From NCBI GenBank assembly GCA_017630155.1, contig JAGBVU010000001.1:1-64000 (forward strand): DNA of 64,000 nucleotides, in the 5' to 3' direction. The notes under the pieces are model-generated. The model did not search any database, was not told the origin of the DNA, and saw nothing but the letters and a program-made list of their open reading frames with translations. Positions 34,959 through 42,758 of this stretch are shown in pieces. The stretch is from Bacteroidales bacterium (GTDB taxonomy: Bacteria > Bacteroidota > Bacteroidia > Bacteroidales > UBA932). Every line of letters begins with the position of its first letter. Positions within the stretch are counted from its first letter, which is position 1. The translations under genes were made by a program, and so were the position numbers.

Positions 34959-36158
34959 ATGAGGCGGGAGATTTTCAGCGAGGCCCTTAACTCGATAAAG
35001 GGCAATATCTTAAGAGCTATACTTACAGTTTCCATCATTGCCATCGGGATAACATCCCTTGTGGGGTCTCTGACTGCAGCAAAAGGGCTTGAGGTGGCTA
35101 TTGGCGAGAACTTGGGGAGACTTGGTGCGGGGAGTTTCCTGATACGTCCTGCACAAGGGGAGTCTCCCAGGAATATCACCTATCGGGAGATGCTCTCTTT
35201 TAAGAAACAATATGCGGCAGAGGGATTGGTCTCCCCTTACTCAAAGGTGGATATGGGACTTGAAGGGGTGAGCGCCGGAGGGAGAATGACAAATCCAGAT
35301 GTGGAGGTAGTGGCCACTTTCGGGACTTTTGTCGATTTCAATGGTGGTGCCATTGCCCATGGGAGAAATTTTTCCCCCTCTGAGGAGTCAGCCGGTGGGA
35401 GCGTTTGTATCCTTGGTGCAAATGTGGCCGGAATCCTTATGGATGAGGTGGCGCTTCCGGCAAATGGGGAGGTAACTATCCTGGGGGTGAGATTCAGGAT
35501 TGTAGGGGTGCTGGAGAGAATGGGGGCAGGGGGCGGTTCGATGGACAATATGGTGCTGGTTCCGGTGGAGAGTGCCAGAAGAAGGCTTCCTGGTGCAGAT
35601 GATTCTTTCTTTATAGGGGTGGTCCCCTCAGGTGAAGTGGATGTGGAGAGTGCTGTAGAACAGGCAACAGCTGTGATGCGTCAGGTGAGACGAGTCGCTT
35701 CGGATGGTGAAGACGATTTCCAGATACGGAGGAGGGATACTGCCATCGGACAGATGAAGGATATGATGGGGATGGTAACCCTTGCCGCCTTTATGATTGG
35801 CTTTATCACACTCCTCGGTGCTTCGGTGGGACTTATGAATATAATGCTGGTAAGTGTCAGGGAGAGGACTTCGGAGATAGGGGTTCGCAAGGCAATTGGG
35901 GCAACTGATGGAGATATTCGTACCCTGTTCCAGACAGAAGCTCTCCTTATCGGATGTGCTGGTGGTGCGGCTGGCGTGGTATTAGGGTTGGTGGCAGGTG
36001 GAATAGTCTCTGCCATACTGGAGATCCCTTTCGGAGTTCCCTGGGGATGGATTGGGGTGTCGCTGATGGTGAGTGTCGCAGTATGCCTCATCTCCGGCTC
36101 CATTCCTGCCAGCAGGGCGGCAGCATTGCCACCTGTAGAGGCGTTGAGAGGGGAGTGA
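34959..36158 (+). CDS. MacB/FtsX-like ABC transporter permease
   Basis: This is a 399-residue inner-membrane protein. The first helix (ILRAILTVSIIAIGITSLVG) is followed by a large MacB-type periplasmic domain (about 50-270) and three helices in an FtsX-like domain. That domain carries the signature VRERTSEIGVRKAIGATDGDI and a second membrane hairpin. I set the start at 34959, where a rare GGAGGG lies 2 bases upstream; a longer frame from 34854 would place extra residues before the first helix without similarity. No ATPase or adaptor gene is adjacent, so it is an orphan subunit of a tripartite efflux or lipoprotein-type exporter. Confidence 0.87.
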   Translation: MRREIFSEALNSIKGNILRAILTVSIIAIGITSLVGSLTAAKGLEVAIGENLGRLGAGSFLIRPAQGESPRNITYREMLSFKKQYAAEGLVSPYSKVDMGLEGVSAGGRMTNPDVEVVATFGTFVDFNGGAIAHGRNFSPSEESAGGSVCILGANVAGILMDEVALPANGEVTILGVRFRIVGVLERMGAGGGSMDNMVLVPVESARRRLPGADDSFFIGVVPSGEVDVESAVEQATAVMRQVRRVASDGEDDFQIRRRDTAIGQMKDMMGMVTLAAFMIGFITLLGASVGLMNIMLVSVRERTSEIGVRKAIGATDGDIRTLFQTEALLIGCAGGAAGVVLGLVAGGIVSAILEIPFGVPWGWIGVSLMVSVAVCLISGSIPASRAAALPPVEALRGE

Positions 36159-36173
36159 AGTAAGGGTGTGAAT

Positions 36174-36950
36174 CTACCTTAATGTAAAGACGTATGTAAT
36201 GGTCCCTTCCTGAATGATGGGGGCGGACTGGCTGATGTTGAAGCGGGCTTCGAGGGCCGCTTTCTTGGCTGCTTCCCATAGGGTGGCGTCCTGGACTGTG
36301 GTACCCTGAGCTCCAGGTATGGCGTCAGTCACCTTGCCGTACTGATCCACTTTGATGCGGACCACCACTTTGCCGGAAGCCTCCACACCATAATCGGGTA
36401 GAGGAAGATTGCCCATGACGGTACGCCCTGCAAGTTTGGCTGATGGAGCACCCTCTACACCGCCCACTTCAGTATTGCCCTGGGAGTGTCCTGCACGGAG
36501 AGCATCCGAGACCTCTTCTGCCACTTGTTGAGCCAGGGTGTCCTGTTTGTTCTTGGCGCTGGTAAAGAGGGCTTTTTTGTTGATGGGTTTGGGACGAGGT
36601 GGCTCTGGAACTTCGACATCACCCTCAGTGCCTACGGTGGTCTCCACACCGCGGTTCTCAGCAATACCCTGTACAGGAGCTTCTGATCGCTGGACGAGTC
36701 TGATGTCATTTTCTGGATTGGCCTCCTGGGCGCGGGGTTCTGTCCCTGTGGTCACCTGAACAGGTTTCGGCTCATCTTGCTCGAACTCCATAAGTATTCC
36801 CAGCTCCTCAGGTGGTGGATAGATATATTTGAGACCTGCCCTGAATGAGACAAAAAGAAGCCCTACGTGGATAAATATGGTGAAAACCAGACCTATCCAG
36901 CGCCCTTTCCTGTCGAAAGGTGAGGCATATTTGTCGTGATGTCTGACCAT
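36174..36950 (-). CDS. tonB: energy transducer TonB
   Basis: This is a 258-residue single-pass protein that carries proton-motive energy from ExbB/ExbD to outer-membrane receptors. A basic cytoplasmic head precedes the membrane anchor (LVFTIFIHVGLLFVSF, about 21-36). A periplasmic Pro/Glu-rich spacer (ELGILMEFEQDEPKPVQ and EVPEPPRPKPI) leads to a C-terminal beta domain (GKVVVRIKVDQYGKVTDA to the end). The anchor lacks a classic SHLS motif but has a His in the helix. It overlaps exbD by one base in truA-exbB-exbD-tonB. It could serve the four receptor-like barrels in this window. Confidence 0.88.
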   Translation of the reverse strand: MVRHHDKYASPFDRKGRWIGLVFTIFIHVGLLFVSFRAGLKYIYPPPEELGILMEFEQDEPKPVQVTTGTEPRAQEANPENDIRLVQRSEAPVQGIAENRGVETTVGTEGDVEVPEPPRPKPINKKALFTSAKNKQDTLAQQVAEEVSDALRAGHSQGNTEVGGVEGAPSAKLAGRTVMGNLPLPDYGVEASGKVVVRIKVDQYGKVTDAIPGAQGTTVQDATLWEAAKKAALEARFNISQSAPIIQEGTITYVFTLR

Positions 36951-37363
36951 TATTCTGGTGAAGTTGCCAGGATGACTTTGTATTTATTGCGTTTGGCTAT
37001 GTTCATAAGGTCCACTACGTGTTCGATAGGGACAGTCTTGTCTGCATAGATGGAGAAGGTAGGGTCTTCTTCTTCCTGAAGAATGGACTGAAGAGACTCC
37101 TCCACTTCGCTGAACTTGATGGGCTTCTCTTTACCATTGATGTGGTATGAGAATGTGTTGCTCTTCTGGTAGTGCTTGATGGAGACGCTTACGGTAGCTT
37201 TTGCAGAGACCTGATTGGTGCTCTTGGGGAGTAGGAGCTTCAACGCGTTAGGGTTGACAAGTGTCGATGTTACCAGGAAGAAAATAAGCAACAAGAACAC
37301 TATGTCGGTCATAGACGACATCGAGAAACTCGCATCCACTTTATTTCTACGTTTGATAGCCAT
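36950..37363 (-). CDS. exbD: biopolymer transport protein ExbD
   Basis: This is a 137-residue ExbD/TolR protein: a short basic N-terminus, one membrane helix (about 15-37, SMTDIVFLLLIFFLVTSTL) with the conserved Asp of the proton path in MTDIVF, and a periplasmic domain (INGKEKPIKFSEVEESLQ to ILATSPE). It works with ExbB as the stator that drives TonB. It follows exbB by 2 bases and overlaps tonB by 1. The periplasmic domain resembles the tail of the M56 peptidase at 24.8 kb. Confidence 0.93.
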   Translation of the reverse strand: MAIKRRNKVDASFSMSSMTDIVFLLLIFFLVTSTLVNPNALKLLLPKSTNQVSAKATVSVSIKHYQKSNTFSYHINGKEKPIKFSEVEESLQSILQEEEDPTFSIYADKTVPIEHVVDLMNIAKRNKYKVILATSPE

Positions 37364-37365
37364 AA

Positions 37366-38061
37366 TTATCTGATGGTGTCAGCGGGTTCGTGAAGCATAT
37401 CCATAAATTCGATGGTGGTGCTCTCCATCATGAATACCAAGTCAGAGATCTTGGATGTGAGGTAGTTGTATCCGAAATATGCGATGATACCTACAAAAAG
37501 ACCACCTACTGTTGTCACCATAGCGGTGTATATACCACCTGAAAGGAGAGTGATGTCGATGTTGTTGCCGGCTTGTGACATATTGAAGAATGCCTGAATC
37601 ATACCGGCTACAGTACCAAGGAAACCGATCATAGGTGCGCCACCTGATATGGTAGCAAGGATAGGGAGGTTTTTCTCAAGTTTTGCTACCTCTACATTGC
37701 CTGTATTCTCTACGGCAGCCTGAATGTCTGAAAGTGGACGTCCGATCCTTTCGATACCCTTCTCTACAAGACGTGCAATAGGTGAGTTGTTGTTTTTGCT
37801 AAGCTCAATGGCGGCTGTTATCTTCCCTTCGTGGATAAGGTTGCGTATCTCATTCATGAAGTTCTTGTCAATATTGGCGGCTTTTCTTATTGCCCACCAT
37901 TTCTGACCGAAGATATAGATGGCTGCGATAGATAGGACAAGAAGGACAAGCATAAGCCATCCACCTTTTACGGCCATGTTCCAAAGAGAAAAATTGAGTT
38001 CCTGTGCAGCAACAACCTCTTGTGCCACAACTTCAGTACTTGCTTGTAGTAGTGTAAACAT
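37366..38061 (-). CDS. exbB: MotA/TolQ/ExbB proton channel protein
   Basis: This is a 231-residue inner-membrane protein with an N-terminal periplasmic lead, a first helix (about 35-52, LMLVLLVLSIAAIYIFGQ), a cytoplasmic loop, and two long C-terminal helices. These contain GGAPMIGFLGTVAGMIQAF and GIYTAMVTTVGGLFVGIIAY, the ExbB/TolQ signature. It forms the channel with ExbD. It begins 2 bases after truA and heads the exbB-exbD-tonB unit. Confidence 0.93.
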   Translation of the reverse strand: MFTLLQASTEVVAQEVVAAQELNFSLWNMAVKGGWLMLVLLVLSIAAIYIFGQKWWAIRKAANIDKNFMNEIRNLIHEGKITAAIELSKNNNSPIARLVEKGIERIGRPLSDIQAAVENTGNVEVAKLEKNLPILATISGGAPMIGFLGTVAGMIQAFFNMSQAGNNIDITLLSGGIYTAMVTTVGGLFVGIIAYFGYNYLTSKISDLVFMMESTTIEFMDMLHEPADTIR

Positions 38062-38063
38062 AT

Positions 38064-38858
38064 CTATTGTTGAATTTTATTGTTTTCTGTTATATACGGA
38101 TATTTGACATCTACCAGAAAGAGTGCATGTCCAGGGACCGACTGTCCCGCTGCACATCTGTTTTTCTCTTCCAGAAGTTCGCATATCCATTCGGGTTTTT
38201 TCCTCCCCCTCCCGATCTCCACCAGGGAGCCCACCACGGCCCTTACCATATTCCTTAGAAACCTGTTGGCAGTGATGGTGAAGACAATATATTTTGTCTT
38301 GTCGCACCCGCTCACTACCGGTTCATAAATCTCCCATTTCGCCTCTGTTACATCACAAATGGAGGTGGCATTTCCCCCATTGAGCTTCTCGAAGCTGCTG
38401 AAGTCTTTCCTTCCCAGCAAATATTGGGCCCCTCGGTTCATCGCCTCAATGTCAAGATCGAATTTGCAAAAATACGAATAACTTTCACAAAACGGGTCTT
38501 TTGAACAGTGAATATAGTATTTATAAGTCCTGCTGGTGGCGTCAAATCTGGCGTGAGCATCGTCATGTACAGGAATTATTGAATTTGCCGATATTCCATA
38601 GGGGAGAATGGCATTCATTTTGTAAATTATCCTCTCCGGATTTGAAGCCAGCTCCTGTGAGCAGGAGTCGAAATGGGCATAAAAGTTCTTTGCATTTACA
38701 CCTGTGTCTGTCCTCCCAGCCCCTGTCACATCGATAGGCTCTCCAAGCAGCGTAGAGAGGGTTTTCTCCACTTCTGCCTCAATGGTATTGGCATTTTCCT
38801 GTATTTGCCATCCGCTGAATCCGGCACCACGGTACGATATGCATAAGAAATACCTCAT
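38064..38858 (-). CDS. truA: tRNA pseudouridine(38-40) synthase TruA
   Basis: TruA makes pseudouridine at positions 38-40 of tRNA anticodon arms. The 264-residue protein has the start YFLCISYRGAGFSGWQIQ, the catalytic Asp in GAGRTDTGVNAKNF (about 46-59), the ILPYGISA and RTYKYYI segments and the C-terminal FLRNMVRAVVGSLVEIGRG. Length is normal. It leads the exbB-exbD-tonB group with a 2-base gap and diverges from the moxR-bat cluster over 64 bases. Confidence 0.95.
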   Translation of the reverse strand: MRYFLCISYRGAGFSGWQIQENANTIEAEVEKTLSTLLGEPIDVTGAGRTDTGVNAKNFYAHFDSCSQELASNPERIIYKMNAILPYGISANSIIPVHDDAHARFDATSRTYKYYIHCSKDPFCESYSYFCKFDLDIEAMNRGAQYLLGRKDFSSFEKLNGGNATSICDVTEAKWEIYEPVVSGCDKTKYIVFTITANRFLRNMVRAVVGSLVEIGRGRKKPEWICELLEEKNRCAAGQSVPGHALFLVDVKYPYITENNKIQQ

Positions 38859-38876
38859 CGGAAAAGAAATTTTTAC

Positions 38877-38884
38877 TAAATTTG
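38877..38884 (+). promoter_or_regulatory. -7 box for the moxR-bat cluster
   Basis: TAAATTTG is an exact -7 match 38 bases upstream of the moxR ATG. No clear -33 TTTG is found at the expected distance. Confidence 0.4.
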
Positions 38885-38901
38885 TGGGTTAAAAAACTAC
38901 G

Positions 38902-38909
38902 CAAAAATA
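38902..38909 (-). promoter_or_regulatory. -7 box for truA-exbB-exbD-tonB
   Basis: On the minus strand 38909-38902 reads TATTTTTG, an exact -7 match, 43 bases before truA. The divergent moxR box lies within 20 bases, so the two promoters face each other and would overlap. Confidence 0.35.
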
Positions 38910-38922
38910 CAAATATTTTAAT

Positions 38923-39915
38923 ATGGATACCGTAAACATTAAAGAATTGAACGAACGTATTCAGCTCGAGAGTTCATTTGTGGATCTTCTCACCATGGAG
39001 ATGAACAAGGTGATTGTAGGGCAGAAGCATCTGGTGGAGAACCTTATGATAGGTCTTCTGGCAAATGGACATATCCTTTTGGAAGGTATGCCTGGTCTGG
39101 CCAAGACATTGGCAATCAATACTCTTGCCAGCTGTGTGAATGCCAAGTTCAACAGAATACAGTTTACCCCTGACCTATTGCCTGCCGATGTTCTCGGTAC
39201 AATGATCTATAGCCAGAAAACAGAGCAGTTCCAGATCAAGAAGGGTCCTATCTTTGCAAATTTCATCCTGGCTGATGAGATCAACCGTTCTCCTGCCAAA
39301 GTGCAGTCTGCACTTCTGGAGGCTATGCAGGAGCGTCAGGTGACCATCGGAGACGAGACATTCAAACTTCCTGAACCATTCCTGGTGCTTGCCACTCAGA
39401 ACCCTATTGAGCAGGAGGGTACATATCCCCTTCCTGAGGCGCAGGTGGACCGCTTTATGCTGAAAGTGGTGGTGACTTATCCTAAAAAAGAGGAGGAGAA
39501 GCTTATTATCCGTATGAACAATGGTGGAGGTTATCAGAAGGCGCAGCCAATCCTCAAACCGGAGGATATCGCCAGAGCGCGCGAGGTGGTAAAAGAGGTC
39601 TATATGGATGAGAAAATCGAGAGATATATCGTGGATATAGTATATGCTACCCGTACCCCTGAGGAGTACGGACTTGGTAAATTGAAGGATCTTATCGCTT
39701 ACGGAGGTTCTCCACGTGCCTCTATATCACTTGCGATGGCGGCTAAAGCGTATGCTTTCATCAAGAGAAGGGGGTATGTGATACCTGAAGATGTAAGGGC
39801 TGTGTGCTACGAGGTTCTCAGACACCGTATCGGTCTAACATACGAGGCAGAGGCAGAGAATATTACCACCGAAAATATTATCTCTGAGATTATTAACGCA
39901 GTAGAAGTTCCTTAA
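38923..39915 (+). CDS. MoxR-family AAA+ ATPase
   Basis: This is a 330-residue MoxR ATPase, thought to act as a chaperone for VWA-domain partners. It has Walker A GMPGLAKT (about 52-59), Walker B FILADEINRSPAKVQSALLE, sensor 1 LATQNPIEQEG and a C-terminal lid with GGSPRASISLAMAAKA. It opens the bat cluster, with DUF58 17 bases downstream, the normal arrangement in Bacteroidetes. Cytoplasmic. Confidence 0.93.
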   Translation: MDTVNIKELNERIQLESSFVDLLTMEMNKVIVGQKHLVENLMIGLLANGHILLEGMPGLAKTLAINTLASCVNAKFNRIQFTPDLLPADVLGTMIYSQKTEQFQIKKGPIFANFILADEINRSPAKVQSALLEAMQERQVTIGDETFKLPEPFLVLATQNPIEQEGTYPLPEAQVDRFMLKVVVTYPKKEEEKLIIRMNNGGGYQKAQPILKPEDIARAREVVKEVYMDEKIERYIVDIVYATRTPEEYGLGKLKDLIAYGGSPRASISLAMAAKAYAFIKRRGYVIPEDVRAVCYEVLRHRIGLTYEAEAENITTENIISEIINAVEVP

Positions 39916-39932
39916 CAGACCCCTCCACAGGT

Positions 39933-40814
39933 ATGGATAACGAATTGTTGAAGAAGGTAAGGAAGATAGAGATCAAGACCAGGTCCCTTTCTCATCAGAT
40001 ATTTGCGGGTGAGTATCACTCTGCATTTAAAGGGAGGGGTATGGCCTTCAGTGAGGTGAGGGAATACCAGTATGGTGATGATGTGAGGAATATGGACTGG
40101 AATGTGACAGCCCGCCTCCGTTCACCATATATCAAGGTTTTTGAAGAGGAGAGGGAGCTCACTGTGGTCCTCCTTGTCGATGTCAGCGGATCGAGATTTT
40201 TCGGAACTTCATCAAAAATGAAAAAGGATCTGATGGCTGAAGTGGCGGCGGTTCTCTCATTTTCCGCTTCGATCAATAACGATAAGGTGGGGGCACTCTT
40301 CTTCAGTTCAAAGGTGGAGAAATTTATCCCTCCGAAGAAGGGGAGGAGTCATCTTTTGAGGATTATCAGGGAGCTTATTGAGTTTGAGCCCGAAGAGAGA
40401 GGTACCAATATCGGCGAGGCACTCAGATTCCTTACCAATGCCATCAAGAAGAAGTGTACAGCATTTCTCCTTTCTGACCTTCTCGATGTGGATGGAGATG
40501 GGCATCCCAATTATGAGGATGCACTGAAGGTGGCGGTGAACCGTCACGACATATCTGCCATCAATATCTACGATCCACGTGAGAGGGAGATTCCCGATGT
40601 GGGGCTCCTTAATGTGATGGATGGGGAGACTGGAGAGCAGATGTGGGTGGATACCTCTGACAAAGGTTGGAGAAAGAGTTTCAAGCAGTGGAACGATATG
40701 GTCAATGACCGCACTATGTCCACATTGAGAAAATATAAAGTAGATTGTGTGAGCATCAGAACCGATGAGGATTATGTCAAAGGGCTGGTATCACTGTTCA
40801 AGAGTAGAGGATAA
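39933..40814 (+). CDS. DUF58 (VWA-like) protein
   Basis: This is a 293-residue cytoplasmic protein of the DUF58 family. The signature REYQYGDDVRNMDWNVTAR (about 48-66) is followed by a von Willebrand A-like fold with VVLLVDVSGSRFFGTSS (metal site D-x-S-x-S) and a LLSDLLD strand. It is the expected neighbour of MoxR and of the Bat proteins. The stop overlaps the next start (ATAATG type, one base), suggesting coupled translation. Confidence 0.92.
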   Translation: MDNELLKKVRKIEIKTRSLSHQIFAGEYHSAFKGRGMAFSEVREYQYGDDVRNMDWNVTARLRSPYIKVFEEERELTVVLLVDVSGSRFFGTSSKMKKDLMAEVAAVLSFSASINNDKVGALFFSSKVEKFIPPKKGRSHLLRIIRELIEFEPEERGTNIGEALRFLTNAIKKKCTAFLLSDLLDVDGDGHPNYEDALKVAVNRHDISAINIYDPREREIPDVGLLNVMDGETGEQMWVDTSDKGWRKSFKQWNDMVNDRTMSTLRKYKVDCVSIRTDEDYVKGLVSLFKSRG

Positions 40815-41770
40815 TGCAAAGATATTTAAGAAATATAGCTGTCGCGGTAGTGGTGATGCTTCTTGGCGCCATAAAGATGGATGGGCAGGAGCTGGTGTCC
40901 AGCACTTTCTCCAGGGATACCATCCTGATTGGTGACCAGGTGGAGTGGGGTGCCAAGATAAATGTCCCGAAGGATCTTACATTGTGGGTGGATACTCTTC
41001 TGAATCCTATTGTACCAGGGGTGGAACTGATAAGTGATTACACTTTCGATACCCTGAAGTCAAGGAAGGGGGGCTATGATATCGATATGAAAGCTATAAT
41101 CACCTCATTTGACAGCGGTTCATATTATCTCCCAAGACAGGTGTTATATTTTTACAAAGGTGAGGAGCTGGTAGATACCATTGTGGTGAACGAGAGGACA
41201 CTGGAGGTGACTACTATTCCTATCGACACTGCCACATACCAGATGTATGACATCAAGGGACCCATCACATACCCTGTAACATTCAGGGAGGTGATTCCAT
41301 GGGTGGGTTTGGGTGTAGCTCTTATTATACTGAGCTATCTCATATACAGGATGATAAGGAACAGGAGGGAGAACAGGTCACTGCTCGGAAAACCTGCAGT
41401 ACAGGAGCCAGCCCATATTATTGCACTCCGTTCACTTGAGGAGATACGTGGAAAGAAACTTTGGCAGAACAATAAGGAGAAGGAGTATTACACCGAAATT
41501 ACAGATACCCTCAGAGCCTATATTGAGGAGAGGTTCTCAATTTCAACTTTTGAAAGGACCACTGCAGAGATTGTAGGTGAACTTGAAACAAAAGAGTTGG
41601 GTGGTCCGGAGTGGGAAGAACTTAAAGAGCTCCTCGGTGTCTCAGACCTGGTGAAGTTTGCCAAATACAAGGCTACAGAGGGTGAAAATGAGCGGGCAAT
41701 ACCGGTAGCAGTAAGGTTTGTAAACGCTACATATATTTTTAAACTTGAAGAGGAGGAGGTTCATGGATAG
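40814..41770 (+). CDS. membrane protein of the bat cluster, unknown function
   Basis: This is a 318-residue protein. A signal peptide or first helix (about 8-24) leads to a beta-rich periplasmic domain (about 25-160: IGDQVEWGAKINVPKDLTLW, SGSYYLPRQVLYFYKGEEL). One membrane helix follows (about 167-186, VGLGVALIILSYLIYRM), then a cytoplasmic helical domain (REN... to KLEEEEVHG). This topology is a smaller version of BatD. Proteins of this kind commonly sit between DUF58 and BatA in Bacteroidetes; none has a known activity that I can name. It overlaps batA by 8 bases. Confidence 0.8.
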   Translation: MQRYLRNIAVAVVVMLLGAIKMDGQELVSSTFSRDTILIGDQVEWGAKINVPKDLTLWVDTLLNPIVPGVELISDYTFDTLKSRKGGYDIDMKAIITSFDSGSYYLPRQVLYFYKGEELVDTIVVNERTLEVTTIPIDTATYQMYDIKGPITYPVTFREVIPWVGLGVALIILSYLIYRMIRNRRENRSLLGKPAVQEPAHIIALRSLEEIRGKKLWQNNKEKEYYTEITDTLRAYIEERFSISTFERTTAEIVGELETKELGGPEWEELKELLGVSDLVKFAKYKATEGENERAIPVAVRFVNATYIFKLEEEEVHG

Positions 41771-42758
41771 TATCTTTTTTGAATACCCGGGACTTCTCTA
41801 TCTTGAGTTCCTGCTGATCCCTATGGTGGGGCTATATCTCTTCAGAGAGATAAGGAGGAAGAATCCATCGTTGACAGTTTCATCTGCAGCACCATACAGG
41901 TTCAGGGGGAACCAATTATACAAAATATTCCGCCATCTGCCGTTTGTTCTGAGATGCATTGCGGTAGCGGCCATAATAATAGCGATAGCAAGACCCAGAT
42001 CATCTTCTACTTTTGAGAAGATAGATTCTGAGGGTATAGATATAGTATTGGCCATGGATATCTCGACAAGTATGCTTGCACGGGATTTCAAGCCTGACAG
42101 AATAGGGGCAGCGAAAGATATTGCCATCCAGTTTATTGCAGAGAGACCATCCGACAGGATAGGGGTTGTGGTTTTTGCAGGTGAGAGTTTTACGCAGTCC
42201 CCATTGACCACAGACAGACCCACTCTGATCAACCTTATGAAAGAGGTGGAGTGCGGAATTATTGAGGATGGTACCGCTATTGGCAATGGCCTGGCAAATG
42301 CTGTGGCCAGACTGAAGGATAGCCCTGCCAAGAGCCGTGTGATAATCCTTCTGACCGACGGTGTGAACAATAGGGGGGAGATTGCCCCACAAATGGCCAT
42401 CGAGATAGCCAAAACATATGGTATCAGGGTTTATACCATAGGTGTGGGTGCGATGGGTGAGGCACCATATCCGATGATGACCCCTTATGGAGTGAAGGAG
42501 ATGATGGTGAAGGTGGAGATAGATGAGGAACTCCTCAAAGAGATTGCCTCCGAGACAGGAGGTGAGTATTTCCGTGCTACCGATAATACCAAACTGCTCG
42601 AGATCTACCGCCAGATCAATGAGATGGAGAAGAGCAGGACCACTGTGGACTCTTTTCCTCTGTATAAGGAGGAGTTCAACAGGTTTGCCCTGGTGGCATT
42701 GGCAGCATTGCTGCTTGAACTTGTTTTAAGATTATTTGGAGCGAGGAGGATAGTATAA
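41763..42758 (+). CDS. batA: BatA, VWA-domain membrane protein
   Basis: This is a 331-residue inner-membrane protein of the Bacteroides aerotolerance cluster. Two N-terminal helices (about 10-25 and 55-75) precede a VWA domain with the complete metal site DISTS in VLAMDISTSMLARDF, Thr in TAIG, and Asp in ILLTDGVNNRGE. A final helix (LVALAALLLELVLRLF) ends the protein. I take the ATG at 41763, giving MDSIFFEYPG, over one 18 bases earlier, which would add a basic stretch inside the preceding gene. It ends one base into batB. Confidence 0.92.
   Translation: MDSIFFEYPGLLYLEFLLIPMVGLYLFREIRRKNPSLTVSSAAPYRFRGNQLYKIFRHLPFVLRCIAVAAIIIAIARPRSSSTFEKIDSEGIDIVLAMDISTSMLARDFKPDRIGAAKDIAIQFIAERPSDRIGVVVFAGESFTQSPLTTDRPTLINLMKEVECGIIEDGTAIGNGLANAVARLKDSPAKSRVIILLTDGVNNRGEIAPQMAIEIAKTYGIRVYTIGVGAMGEAPYPMMTPYGVKEMMVKVEIDEELLKEIASETGGEYFRATDNTKLLEIYRQINEMEKSRTTVDSFPLYKEEFNRFALVALAALLLELVLRLFGARRIV

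Noticed and set aside
38923-39915. Methanol dehydrogenase regulation (MoxR name)
   Set aside because: The gene sits in a bat cluster with VWA partners; no methanol oxidation genes are present.
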